This document shows, piece by piece, positions 47,601-54,702 of a DNA stretch of 64,000 nucleotides. The stretch covers positions 57,511-121,510 of the forward strand of contig QOZS01000011.1 in assembly GCA_003576705.1 (NCBI GenBank), read 5' to 3'. Position 1 is the stretch's first letter; each line of letters opens with the position of its first letter. The position numbers and the translations under genes are program-made. The DNA is from Desertibaculum subflavum. Its GTDB lineage: Bacteria > Pseudomonadota > Alphaproteobacteria > Ferrovibrionales > Ferrovibrionaceae. The notes beneath the pieces were generated by a model. The model did not search any database, was not told the origin of the DNA, and worked only from the letters and a program-made list of their open reading frames with translations.

Positions 47601-48863
47601 ATGCAGGCAGGCATCGCCGGAGCGTTCCGGCGGATCTTTCGACCGGCGACCGGGTCGCAGCTCGTCGAGCTGGAATGTGAGCCGCACGGGCTGATCGAGG
47701 CCGGCCGCCGCGCCATGGAGGGCGATATCGTCATCCTGCGCAATGTCGAGGCGGTCCGCGCGGTGCGGGCGGCTCTCGACCGCCGCGCCGTCGCGGCCGG
47801 CGCCGACCCTGCGGCGCTGGCGGAATTCCATGCCGGCGGCGGGACCCCGGACCTTCCCACGCTGCGCGGCCTCGCCGCCGCCATCAAGGGGCTGCGGACG
47901 GAGCGGGAGATCAGCGCCCTGCTGGCGCCGATGATCCGAGGCCTGGCTTTGCCGCCGCCGATCCGCCTGGAAGGCGGCATACCGCGCCTGGTCCTGCCGG
48001 CCGAGACCGTAGCGTCGGCGCGCGCCTCCGGCCTGTTCGAGGCCGCGGACTTCGTGAAGGCTCGCGCCGACGGCCCGACCGAAATCTTCATGCCGCGCCC
48101 CGCCAATATCCATCGCGACTACAACCGGCCGCACAGCCTGCTCCAGTGCAATCTCTGGTTCCCGCTGCACGATGCCGACGCGGCGACCGTACTGCGGCTC
48201 TATCCGCAGGCCTATCGCGAGGCGATCCACGACATGGATGCCACGGCGGCGAACCTGGCCCGCCTCGGTCCGCCGCTCCGCTACGCGCTCGGCTTCGGCG
48301 ACCTCGTGCTGTTCCATGGCGAGCACCTGCACACCTCACCCGAACCCGGCCCGACGCGGCGGCTCTCCTACGACTTCCGCATCGCCGCCGATTGCGAGGA
48401 CGACACCGCGCACTACCGCGACTGCTTCCTCGACCTCCGCAACTTCGAGGCCGGCGGCGGCGCGCTCGCGGCGCTGAACGAGCTCGAACAGGCGGAGCGG
48501 CCGGGCGCCGAGCGGATTGCCGCGCTGCTCGATGCCTTCGACGCCGCGCCTTTCGCCGAGGACCGCAACCTGATGGCGGCGCGGCGCGCGATCGACATCG
48601 CTCCCGACCTCGCGCACCGCGCGCTCCGCCGCATCGTCGAGCGCTCGCCGCACTGGTTCTGGGTGGCCGAGGCGGGCGAGATGCTGGCGACGCATGGCTT
48701 CCGCAAAGCCGCCATCGCCGCGCTGGAGAAGGCACGTCGGCTGGCCCGCAACGCGCCGCGCCGCCGCGGCTACGCCCCGATCAGCTACGCCAACCCGCGC
48801 ACGCAACCGGACCCTCTCGCTGTCGCCCGCCGCTGCGAGGCGCAGCTCGCCGCGCTTCGCTGA
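47601..48863 (+). CDS. PhyH-like Fe(II)/2-oxoglutarate oxygenase (probable)
   Basis: A 420-residue protein with the sequence signs of a cupin-fold dioxygenase: IHRDYNRPHSLLQCNLWFPL gives the HxD iron site. LVLFHGEHLHTSPEPGPTRRLSYDF gives the distal histidine and the 2-oxoglutarate-binding arginine. The N-terminal 130 residues are helical. After residue about 270 comes a helical repeat region (IDIAPDLAHRALRRIVERSP, AIAALEKARRLARN) resembling TPR. It lies 6 bp after the DUF1194 gene, so they are probably co-transcribed. Adjacent to the sulfation operon it might hydroxylate a glycan-linked or lipid substrate, but this is a guess. Confidence 0.7.
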   Translation: MQAGIAGAFRRIFRPATGSQLVELECEPHGLIEAGRRAMEGDIVILRNVEAVRAVRAALDRRAVAAGADPAALAEFHAGGGTPDLPTLRGLAAAIKGLRTEREISALLAPMIRGLALPPPIRLEGGIPRLVLPAETVASARASGLFEAADFVKARADGPTEIFMPRPANIHRDYNRPHSLLQCNLWFPLHDADAATVLRLYPQAYREAIHDMDATAANLARLGPPLRYALGFGDLVLFHGEHLHTSPEPGPTRRLSYDFRIAADCEDDTAHYRDCFLDLRNFEAGGGALAALNELEQAERPGAERIAALLDAFDAAPFAEDRNLMAARRAIDIAPDLAHRALRRIVERSPHWFWVAEAGEMLATHGFRKAAIAALEKARRLARNAPRRRGYAPISYANPRTQPDPLAVARRCEAQLAALR

Positions 48864-48884
48864 GGCCCCGGCGTCACAGCGCCC

Positions 48885-50510
48885 CTAGAGAGCCCGGGCC
48901 TTGTCGCGCAGCACGAACTTCTGGATCTTGCCGGTCGAGGTCTTCGGCAGGTCGGTGAACACCACCGTCTTCGGGCACTTGAAATGCGCGAGGTTGTCGC
49001 GGCAGAAGGCGATGATCTCCTTGTCGGTCGCGGAGGCGCCGTTCTTCAAGGTGATGAAGGCGCAGGGCGTCTCGCCCCATTTCGCATCCGGCCGCGCCAC
49101 CACGGCCGCTTCCAGCACCGCGGGGTGGCGATAGAGCACGCTCTCCACCTCCAGGGTCGAGATGTTCTCGCCGCCGGAGATGATGATGTCCTTGGAGCGG
49201 TCGCGGATCTCGATATAGCCGTCCGGGTGCATCACGGCGAGGTCGCCGGAATGGAACCAGCCGCCGCCCAGGGCCTCCTCGGTCGCCTTCCGGTTCTTCA
49301 GATAGCCCTTCATGACGAGATTGCCGCGGAACATGATCTCGCCCATCGTCTGGGCATCCGCCGGCACGTCTTGCATCGTCTCCGGGTCCTTTACCGTCAG
49401 CCCTTCCAGCATGCCGTAGCGCACGCCCTGGCGCGCCCGGAGCCGCGCCCGCTCGCCGAGCGACAGCGGGTCCCAGGCCGAGTGCCAGGCCGAGACCACA
49501 GCCGGGCCATAGGTCTCGGTCAGGCCGTAGACGTGGTTGATCTCGAAGCCCATCTCCTCCATCGACTGAATGACGGCGGCGGGCGGCGCGGCGCCGGCGG
49601 TGGTGACCTTGACGCCGCGCTTCAGGCCGTCCTTCAGCTTCGGATCGGCGTTGATCAGCATGGTCAGCACGGTCGGCGCGCCACAGAAATGCGTGACCCC
49701 CTCGGTCCGGATCAGCTCGTAGATCATCGCCGGATCGACCCGGCGCAGGCAGACGTTGACGCCGGCCATCGCCGCCACGGTCCAGGGGAAACACCAGCCG
49801 TTGCAGTGGAACATCGGCAGGGTCCAGAGATAGACCGGGAAGCGGCCCATCCCCCACTCCACCGCGTTGCCGACCGCGTTCAGATAGGCGCCGCGGTGGT
49901 GATAGACGACGCCCTTGGGATTGCCGGTTGTGCCCGAGGTGTAGTTGAGCGAGATGGCGTTCCACTCGTCCGCCGGCAGCTCCCAGGCGAAATCCGGATC
50001 GCCGGCGGCGATGAAGGCCTCGTACTCGATGCCGCCGATGCGCTCGCCCGGGCCCGTATAGGTCTCGTCGTCGATATCGACGACGAAGGGCTTCGTCTGG
50101 CACTGCGTCAGCGCCGCCTTGACCACACCGGAGAGCTCGCGGTCGACCAGCACCACCTTGGCCTCGCCGTGGTCGAAGATGAAGGCGATGGCCGCTGCGT
50201 CGAGCCGGGTGTTGATGGCGTTCAGCACGCCGCCCGCCATGGCGACGCCGAAATGCGCCTCGTAATGCGCCGGAATGTTGGTGGCGACCACCGCGACGGT
50301 GTCGCCGGACCGGATGCCCTGCTTCGCCAGCGCCGAGCCCAGCCGGCGGCAGCGGGCATAGGTCTCGGCCCAGGTGAAGCGGCGGCTGCCGTGCACGACC
50401 GAGGGATAGTCCGGATAGACCGCCGCGGTGCGCGCGATCAGCGACAGCGGCGACATCGCCGTGAAGTTCGCTTGCGTCTTCGGCAGATCGGTTTCGTAGG
50501 GATTGGCCAT
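48885..50510 (-). CDS. Acyl-CoA synthetase (AMP-forming)
   Basis: ANL-superfamily adenylate-forming ligase of 541 residues. The P-loop-like motif is LNYTSGTTGNPKGVVYHHRGAYL near residue 185. VYGLTETYGPAVVSAWH follows, then GWFHSGDLAVMHPDGYIEIRDR and KDIIISGGENISTLEVE, and the C-terminal lysine motif PKTSTGKIQKFVLRD. The sequence resembles the short/medium-chain group that includes 3-methylmercaptopropionyl-CoA ligase. Start ATG at 50510 (MANPYETDLPKTQANF). It is convergent with the oxygenase gene. Substrate cannot be fixed. Confidence 0.9.
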   Translation of the reverse strand: MANPYETDLPKTQANFTAMSPLSLIARTAAVYPDYPSVVHGSRRFTWAETYARCRRLGSALAKQGIRSGDTVAVVATNIPAHYEAHFGVAMAGGVLNAINTRLDAAAIAFIFDHGEAKVVLVDRELSGVVKAALTQCQTKPFVVDIDDETYTGPGERIGGIEYEAFIAAGDPDFAWELPADEWNAISLNYTSGTTGNPKGVVYHHRGAYLNAVGNAVEWGMGRFPVYLWTLPMFHCNGWCFPWTVAAMAGVNVCLRRVDPAMIYELIRTEGVTHFCGAPTVLTMLINADPKLKDGLKRGVKVTTAGAAPPAAVIQSMEEMGFEINHVYGLTETYGPAVVSAWHSAWDPLSLGERARLRARQGVRYGMLEGLTVKDPETMQDVPADAQTMGEIMFRGNLVMKGYLKNRKATEEALGGGWFHSGDLAVMHPDGYIEIRDRSKDIIISGGENISTLEVESVLYRHPAVLEAAVVARPDAKWGETPCAFITLKNGASATDKEIIAFCRDNLAHFKCPKTVVFTDLPKTSTGKIQKFVLRDKARAL

Positions 50511-50571
50511 GCCACGCCTCGTCACGAACGGATTTGCCGGCACGGTAGGACGTGCGGCGCGCCGCGGCAAT

Positions 50572-51099
50572 TCACCGCGCGGTCTCGTAGTGGAAGCTCA
50601 TCTGCAGCTGGGCCGCGGTGTTGTCGAGGGCGGCGAGGCAGGCCGGCGCGCGGGCGAGCGGAATGGCGACGTCGAAGCGGACGATGTAGCTCGCCCCGGC
50701 GCCCTCGATCAGCCGCTCGGCGGTGAGGCGCACGATATTGGCACCGTATTCGGCCAGCGCCTCGGCGATGCGGGCGATCAGGCCGGGCTGGTCGAGGCCC
50801 GAGAGCTGCAGCCGGTGGGTGACGCGGCCGCTCTCGCCGTGCCGGGCGCCGACCTTGAAGGGATGCACCGCCACCGTGGCGCCGGCCAGCGCCGGCAGGG
50901 AGGCGAGGTCGCGCTGCAGGCCGGAGGCCTCGGTGCCGTCCGGCATCTCGACCGCGGCCGAGAGCTCGAAGCTTGCGCCCAGCACGGTGAAGGCGACATC
51001 GCCGAGATTGCCGCCCTGCTCGTAGAGCCGGCCGGCGAGCTGGGCCACCACGCCGACCCGGTCGGTCCCGAGCACGGTGACGAGCAGGTCGACCGGCAT
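50572..51099 (-). CDS. ACT domain protein, GcvR-like
   Basis: A 175-residue protein with two ACT-type beta-alpha-beta units: LLVTVLGTDRVGVVAQLAGRLYEQGGNLGD at the N-terminus and LQLSGLDQPGLIARIAEALAEYGANIVRL in the second half. This is the layout of glycine cleavage system transcriptional repressor (GcvR)-type and stand-alone amino acid-sensing ACT proteins. No DNA-binding domain is present. It lies 18 bp after pgeF on the same strand and precedes the acyl-CoA synthetase gene by 61 bp. Ligand and partner unknown. Confidence 0.82.
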   Translation of the reverse strand: MPVDLLVTVLGTDRVGVVAQLAGRLYEQGGNLGDVAFTVLGASFELSAAVEMPDGTEASGLQRDLASLPALAGATVAVHPFKVGARHGESGRVTHRLQLSGLDQPGLIARIAEALAEYGANIVRLTAERLIEGAGASYIVRFDVAIPLARAPACLAALDNTAAQLQMSFHYETAR

Positions 51100-51117
51100 T
51101 CTGGCCTCCTCTCGGTC

Positions 51118-51966
51118 CTACTCCGTCAGCGCGATGACGGAGAGTTGGCGGCCGTAATCCGGCTCGCCGGCGAGCGTGGTGCGGCGATAGGAGAAGAACC
51201 GCTCCGGGTCGTCGCGGGTATCGGCGCCGGTATCCTCGACCCGCTCCACGCCGGCGAGCGCCAGCCGGGCCGCGACATAGCCGGTGAGGTCGAACTGGAA
51301 ATGCCGCGCCCGCATCGACGGCGCGAAGAAGCGGATATTGGTAGGATCGGCCTCGTTGTAGGCGCGCATCAGGTCGAGCCCGACCTCGTAGGAATCCTGG
51401 CGGATCGCCGGGCCGATGGCGGCGGCGATGCGGTCGCGCCGGGCGCCGAGCCGCTGCATCGCCTCGACCGTCGCGGCGACGATGCCGGCGAGCGCCCCCT
51501 TCCAGCCGGCATGCAGCGCGCCGATGACGCGCGCCTCGCGGTCGGCCAGCAGCACCGGCACGCAATCGGCGGTCAGGATGCCGAGCGCAAGGCCGGGCCG
51601 ATCGGTCACGAGGCCGTCGACCTTGGGCCGGCGATCCATCGGCACCGGCTCGGTCACCACCGCGACCCCGGCCCCGTGCACCTGCCAGCCGGTGGTGAGC
51701 CGGTCCGGCCCGAGGCCGAGTGCCGCGGTCACCCGGGCGCGGTTCTCCGCCACCGCGGCCGGATCGTCCTTCGAGCCGGGGCCGCAATTGAGCGAGGCAT
51801 AGACGCCGGCGGACACCCCGCCGCCGCGGCCGAAGAAGCCGTGCGCGATGCCCGGCACCGCCAGCACGCTGGTGCACAGCGCCGGCGGCGCGGCGTCGTT
51901 CGAGTTGGCGGGCGAGGCAAGTTCCATCCGCGCAAGCTGCGACGCCACGTCGCGCCGGTCAACCAT
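51118..51966 (-). CDS. pgeF: Peptidoglycan editing factor PgeF (YfiH, laccase-like DUF152)
   Basis: Purine nucleoside phosphorylase/laccase-fold enzyme that corrects L-Ser misincorporation in peptidoglycan precursors (family knowledge). The three metal/active-site elements are TTGWQVHGAGV (His), GILTADCVPVLLAD (Cys) and IGALHAGWKGALAG (His). The C-terminus has SYRRTTLAGEPDYGRQLSVI. ATG at 51966 gives 282 residues; ATG at 51927 gives 269, nearer the usual size. Neither has a clear ribosome-binding site. The region upstream is filled with short repeats rather than a normal promoter. Confidence 0.9.
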   Translation of the reverse strand: MVDRRDVASQLARMELASPANSNDAAPPALCTSVLAVPGIAHGFFGRGGGVSAGVYASLNCGPGSKDDPAAVAENRARVTAALGLGPDRLTTGWQVHGAGVAVVTEPVPMDRRPKVDGLVTDRPGLALGILTADCVPVLLADREARVIGALHAGWKGALAGIVAATVEAMQRLGARRDRIAAAIGPAIRQDSYEVGLDLMRAYNEADPTNIRFFAPSMRARHFQFDLTGYVAARLALAGVERVEDTGADTRDDPERFFSYRRTTLAGEPDYGRQLSVIALTE

Positions 51967-51984
51967 GACCGGCACGATTGTTCC

Positions 51985-52284
51985 GCGGCGCATCCGTTCC
52001 GCCACCCTTTTCCCCGCCCGCGCCGGGGCAGGGAGCCGGCGGGCGGCGCATCTGTTCCGCGGCGTACCTGTTCCCTTTCTCCCTCTCCCGCACCGCGCGT
52101 GAGGGTTCCGGGCGGCGCATCTGTTCCGCGGCGCATCTGTTCCCTCTGGGGCCGTCGTCCCCGGGCTTGTCCCGGGGACCCACGGCCATCCGCCCGTGCC
52201 GGCGGCGAGGCGTGGATGCGCGGGACAAGCCCGCGCATGACGTCGAGAGCAAGCGGCGCATCTGTTCCGCGGCGTATCTGTTCC
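51985..52284. repeat. Array of 16-bp repeats GCGGCGCATCTGTTCC
   Basis: Seven full or near-full copies: 51985-52000, 52043-52058, 52059-52074, 52112-52127, 52128-52143, 52253-52268 and 52269-52284. Most lie in head-to-tail pairs, with YATCTG or TACCTG variation. A partial copy (TGTTCC) precedes the first and a degenerate one lies at 52811-52827. The array fills most of the 399-bp gene-free spacer between pgeF and the VOC gene. It is direct, not palindromic, and short spaced, so it is not a CRISPR. Confidence 0.8.
52153..52242. repeat. Palindromic intergenic element with two nested hairpins
   Basis: Arms at 52153-52184 and 52211-52242 are imperfect inverted copies. Each also folds on itself: TCCCCGGG/CCCGGGGA with loop CTTGT, and ATGCGCGGG/CCCGCGCAT with loop ACAAG. 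GGGCTTGTCCCGSG cores of this kind are common dispersed non-coding elements in alphaproteobacterial genomes (recalled knowledge). It lies between copies 3b and 4a of the 16-bp repeat array. Confidence 0.65.
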
Positions 52285-52365
52285 GGCAGGACCTCCTTGC
52301 AGTTCCGACCGGAAGCTTACCATTTTTTTTGCTCAAGGAGCAATATCAGAGCCACCTGCCGTCAA

Positions 52366-52743
52366 TCACTTGGCCTTGCCGCAATAGGCCTCGACCCGGT
52401 AACCGTCCGGGTCGATGGCGAAGCCGGCGTAGTAATCGGCGCCGTAATCCGGGCGCAGGCCGGGCTTGCCGTTGTCCTTGCCGCCGGCGGCCAGCGCCGC
52501 GGCATGGAAGCCGTCCACGCCCTTGCGGCTCGGCGCGTCGAAGCAGAAATGCAGGCCGGAGGTCAGTTCCGGCGCCACCGGGCTCTTGGTCTGGCTGATC
52601 CAGAAGGCCACCGCCTCCTTGCCATAGCCGAGGAAGCCCTCGCCCTCGCTCACCACCTTGTAGCCGAGCGGCTTGAGCGCCGCGTCGTAGAACTTGCGGG
52701 TACGCGCGATGTCGCGCACGCCGATCGAGACATGATTGAGCAT
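52366..52743 (-). CDS. VOC family (glyoxalase-like) protein
   Basis: A 125-residue vicinal-oxygen-chelate protein: MLNHVSIGVRDIARTRKFYDAAL opens the first beta-alpha-beta-beta-beta unit with the metal-ligand His4. GLHFCFDAPSR starts the second, and AIDPDGYRVEAYCGKAK ends with the usual glutamate ligand in VEAYC. It is probably a metal-dependent lyase, isomerase or resistance protein; substrate unknown. It is divergent from the CGNR regulator gene, and a 21-bp inverted repeat lies just before its start codon (arms 38 and 82 bp upstream). Confidence 0.88.
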   Translation of the reverse strand: MLNHVSIGVRDIARTRKFYDAALKPLGYKVVSEGEGFLGYGKEAVAFWISQTKSPVAPELTSGLHFCFDAPSRKGVDGFHAAALAAGGKDNGKPGLRPDYGADYYAGFAIDPDGYRVEAYCGKAK

Positions 52744-52780
52744 GAGCCTTCTCCTGGGTTCGCGGCCGGCCGGGCATTTC

Positions 52781-52846
52781 TAACCATCAAGCCGGTTGAC
52801 AGAGAGTGTCGCGGCGCCCATCTGTTGTCAACCGGCTTAATGGTTA
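52781..52846. promoter_or_regulatory. 21-bp inverted-repeat operator between VOC and CGNR genes
   Basis: The left arm, 52781-52801 (TAACCATCAAGCCGGTTGAC + A), and right arm, 52826-52846 (TGTCAACCGGCTTAATGGTT + A), are reverse complements with one mismatch. They are separated by 24 bp. The repeat lies in the 187-bp divergent spacer, 38 bp from the VOC start and 85 bp from the CGNR start. It is a strong candidate operator for the adjacent CGNR-type regulator; in RNA it could also form a hairpin. Confidence 0.65.
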
Positions 52847-52930
52847 TATTTGATGGTCATGGTAGGCTCTCTGCGATGACGCGATTCCCCCGATGACGCG
52901 AAGCCCAGGGGCGGCGCGGCCGCCGACCGC

Positions 52931-53542
52931 ATGCTGATCGCCGCCCCGCCGGACGGCCTCTGCCTCGACTTCGCCAACACGCGCGGCTGGCGCGGCCGGG
53001 CGAACCCGACCGAGGACCTGAAGGCGCCGGCCGACCTGATCGCCTGGATCGGCAAGCGAGGCGGCCTCGCCGAGACGGCGCTCGACGGCCTGGCGGAGGC
53101 GATCAAGGCGGCGCCGCAACGCGGCGAGGCGCTGCTCGCCGAGGCGACGCGCCTGCGCGAGGCGATCTATCGGATCTTCAGCGCGGTCGCCGAAGGGCGT
53201 GCGGTGGCGGATGCGGATTTCGCCGTGCTCGCGCAGGCGCTGGCCGCGGCGCCGGCGCGCTCGCGCCTCGCCCGCGCCGATGGCGGCTATGCCTGGGAGG
53301 TCGATATCGGCCGCCTGGAAGGCGAGGCGGCGGCGCCGGCGCTGCTCGCACCGGTGCTGTGGTCGGCCGGCGACCTGATGCTGCAGGCCGAGGGCCGCCG
53401 CATCCGCCGCTGCGCCAACGACCAGTGCCTGTGGCTGTTCGTCGACGACAGCAAGAGCGGCACGCGCCGCTGGTGCGACATGTCGAGTTGCGGCAACCGC
53501 GCCAAGGCGAAACGGCACTACGCGCGGGTGAAGGGGAAGTGA
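52931..53542 (+). CDS. CGNR zinc-finger (ABATE domain) putative transcription regulator
   Basis: A 203-residue protein. The N-terminal ABATE domain opens LCLDFANTRGWRGR. The C-terminal CGNR zinc finger is RRCANDQCLWLFVDDSKSGTRRWCDMSSCGNRAKAKRHY, cited here by its cysteine spacing CxxxxC-x16-CxxxxC and the CGNR box. The family is described as putative stress-induced transcription regulators. The start at ATG 52931 keeps the whole ABATE domain. Divergence from the VOC gene across a 21-bp inverted repeat suggests that it controls that gene and itself. Confidence 0.88.
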   Translation: MLIAAPPDGLCLDFANTRGWRGRANPTEDLKAPADLIAWIGKRGGLAETALDGLAEAIKAAPQRGEALLAEATRLREAIYRIFSAVAEGRAVADADFAVLAQALAAAPARSRLARADGGYAWEVDIGRLEGEAAAPALLAPVLWSAGDLMLQAEGRRIRRCANDQCLWLFVDDSKSGTRRWCDMSSCGNRAKAKRHYARVKGK

Positions 53543-53568
53543 GGTTGGGCTAATGCAGGCGCGAGGCG

Positions 53569-54300
53569 TCAGTTGGCGCTGCGTTGTCGGTTCCGCAACA
53601 TCCCGACCATGCCGAGCCCCGCAACGAGCACCACCAGACCTGCCGGCTCGGCCACGGCCACGCTGCCGCCGGTGCCGATAGCGCGGATGTTGTCGACGCC
53701 GAGCTGTCCCGCGATGGCCTCGCCGGGGAAGGCCGCACCGGTGCCGTGGAAGAGGCGGAGAACGGTCACGTCGGTGAGCAGCGCCGTCACGTCGCCGAGC
53801 AGGGCGGTGAGATCGGCCGCTGCGACGGGGAACACCACGCTGGTCCAGCCGCCGCCGGCCGGAAGCAGGGCGGCGAAGCTGGTGACCGCCTGGTTCGCCG
53901 GCGGCCCCGGAATGGGGTCCTCCAGCAGCAGGCGAATGCTGAGGTCCACGGCGCCGAAATTGCGCAGGTCCATGGCAATGCCGGTAATGCCGGCGGCCGT
54001 GTAGTTCCCGGACCATTGCGTCGCGTTCATCGCGACCAGCCGAGAGCCCGCGCCGCCGCCGCCAATGCCAATGCCGGTCATCAACAGGAAATTGTCGCCG
54101 GCGCCGCCCGGGCCGCCGGCACTGACGCCCGGCGGGACCGGCGGCACGGAGCCGAGCGCCCCGCCGGCGAACCAATTTTCGGTGGTCCCGGAAGTGAAAG
54201 TATCGACCTCGCCCGCCACGATCGCCTGCGCCGAGAAAACCGGCGCCATCGACAGCGCGATGGTCAAGGCCAGAAGGGCTGGATGTTTCGCCATACGCAT
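53569..54300 (-). CDS. Exported protein with PEP-CTERM-like sorting tail
   Basis: A 243-residue protein with a signal peptide (MAKHPALLALTIALSMAP, cleavage after AQA). A beta-rich, Gly/Ala/Thr-rich body follows (TTENWFAGGALGSVPPVPPG, DLRNFGAVDLSIRLLLEDP). The C-terminus is tripartite: AEPAGLVVLVAGLGMVGMLR and then RNRQRSAN. That is the EP motif, a single membrane segment and a basic end, as in exosortase substrates (the proline before EP is Ala here). The ATG at 54300 is preferred, with GGAGG 6 nt upstream. No exosortase gene is in the window. It is probably anchored to or released at the cell surface with exopolysaccharide. Confidence 0.8.
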   Translation of the reverse strand: MRMAKHPALLALTIALSMAPVFSAQAIVAGEVDTFTSGTTENWFAGGALGSVPPVPPGVSAGGPGGAGDNFLLMTGIGIGGGGAGSRLVAMNATQWSGNYTAAGITGIAMDLRNFGAVDLSIRLLLEDPIPGPPANQAVTSFAALLPAGGGWTSVVFPVAAADLTALLGDVTALLTDVTVLRLFHGTGAAFPGEAIAGQLGVDNIRAIGTGGSVAVAEPAGLVVLVAGLGMVGMLRNRQRSAN

Positions 54301-54328
54301 CCAATCCTCCCTCGCGCAGATCACGAAT

Positions 54329-54598
54329 TCAATTCAGTCCCTTGAGCAGGCGATACTTGCGGCAGAAGCTTTCGGCGGCCTGGTAGGCGGTGGCGCGCGT
54401 CGCGAAGCGCTCGCCCAGCATGATGGTCATGGGGCCGGCGGTGATGACGACGATACCGCTCTGGTCGAGGAACTCGGCACAGAGATCCGGCGCGACCAGA
54501 AGCCGCTCCGGATACCACGCGGCGGGTGAGTAGATTTCGGGTGCGGCCTGCGCGGGGAACATCGCCGCGCGCGCGGCGCCAGCTTCCTGCTTGCCCAT
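54329..54598 (-). CDS. Hypothetical 89-residue protein
   Basis: Not recognised. Residues 1-30 are Ala/Pro-rich (MGKQEAGAARAAMFPAQAAP). The rest forms a small alpha/beta unit (RLLVAPDLCAEFLDQSGIVV, GERFATRATAYQAAESFCRK) with two cysteines. There is no leader or membrane segment. ATG at 54598 has AAGGGG about 8 nt upstream. It lies 28 bp before the PEP-CTERM-like gene on the same strand, so it may share its transcript. Confidence 0.6.
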   Translation of the reverse strand: MGKQEAGAARAAMFPAQAAPEIYSPAAWYPERLLVAPDLCAEFLDQSGIVVITAGPMTIMLGERFATRATAYQAAESFCRKYRLLKGLN

Positions 54599-54702
54599 CT
54601 TGCACGCCCCTTGAACCCTAGCCCCCAAATTTTGCCCACCCGTCGTTACGCGGGCAAGACATTTCAGGGACCGCCAGGAGACGACGCGCCTGGGGCGTTC
54701 GA

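Noticed and set aside
51985..52284. Possible CRISPR array
   Set aside because: Units are only 16 bp, mostly directly abutting, with no spacers of constant length and no cas genes.
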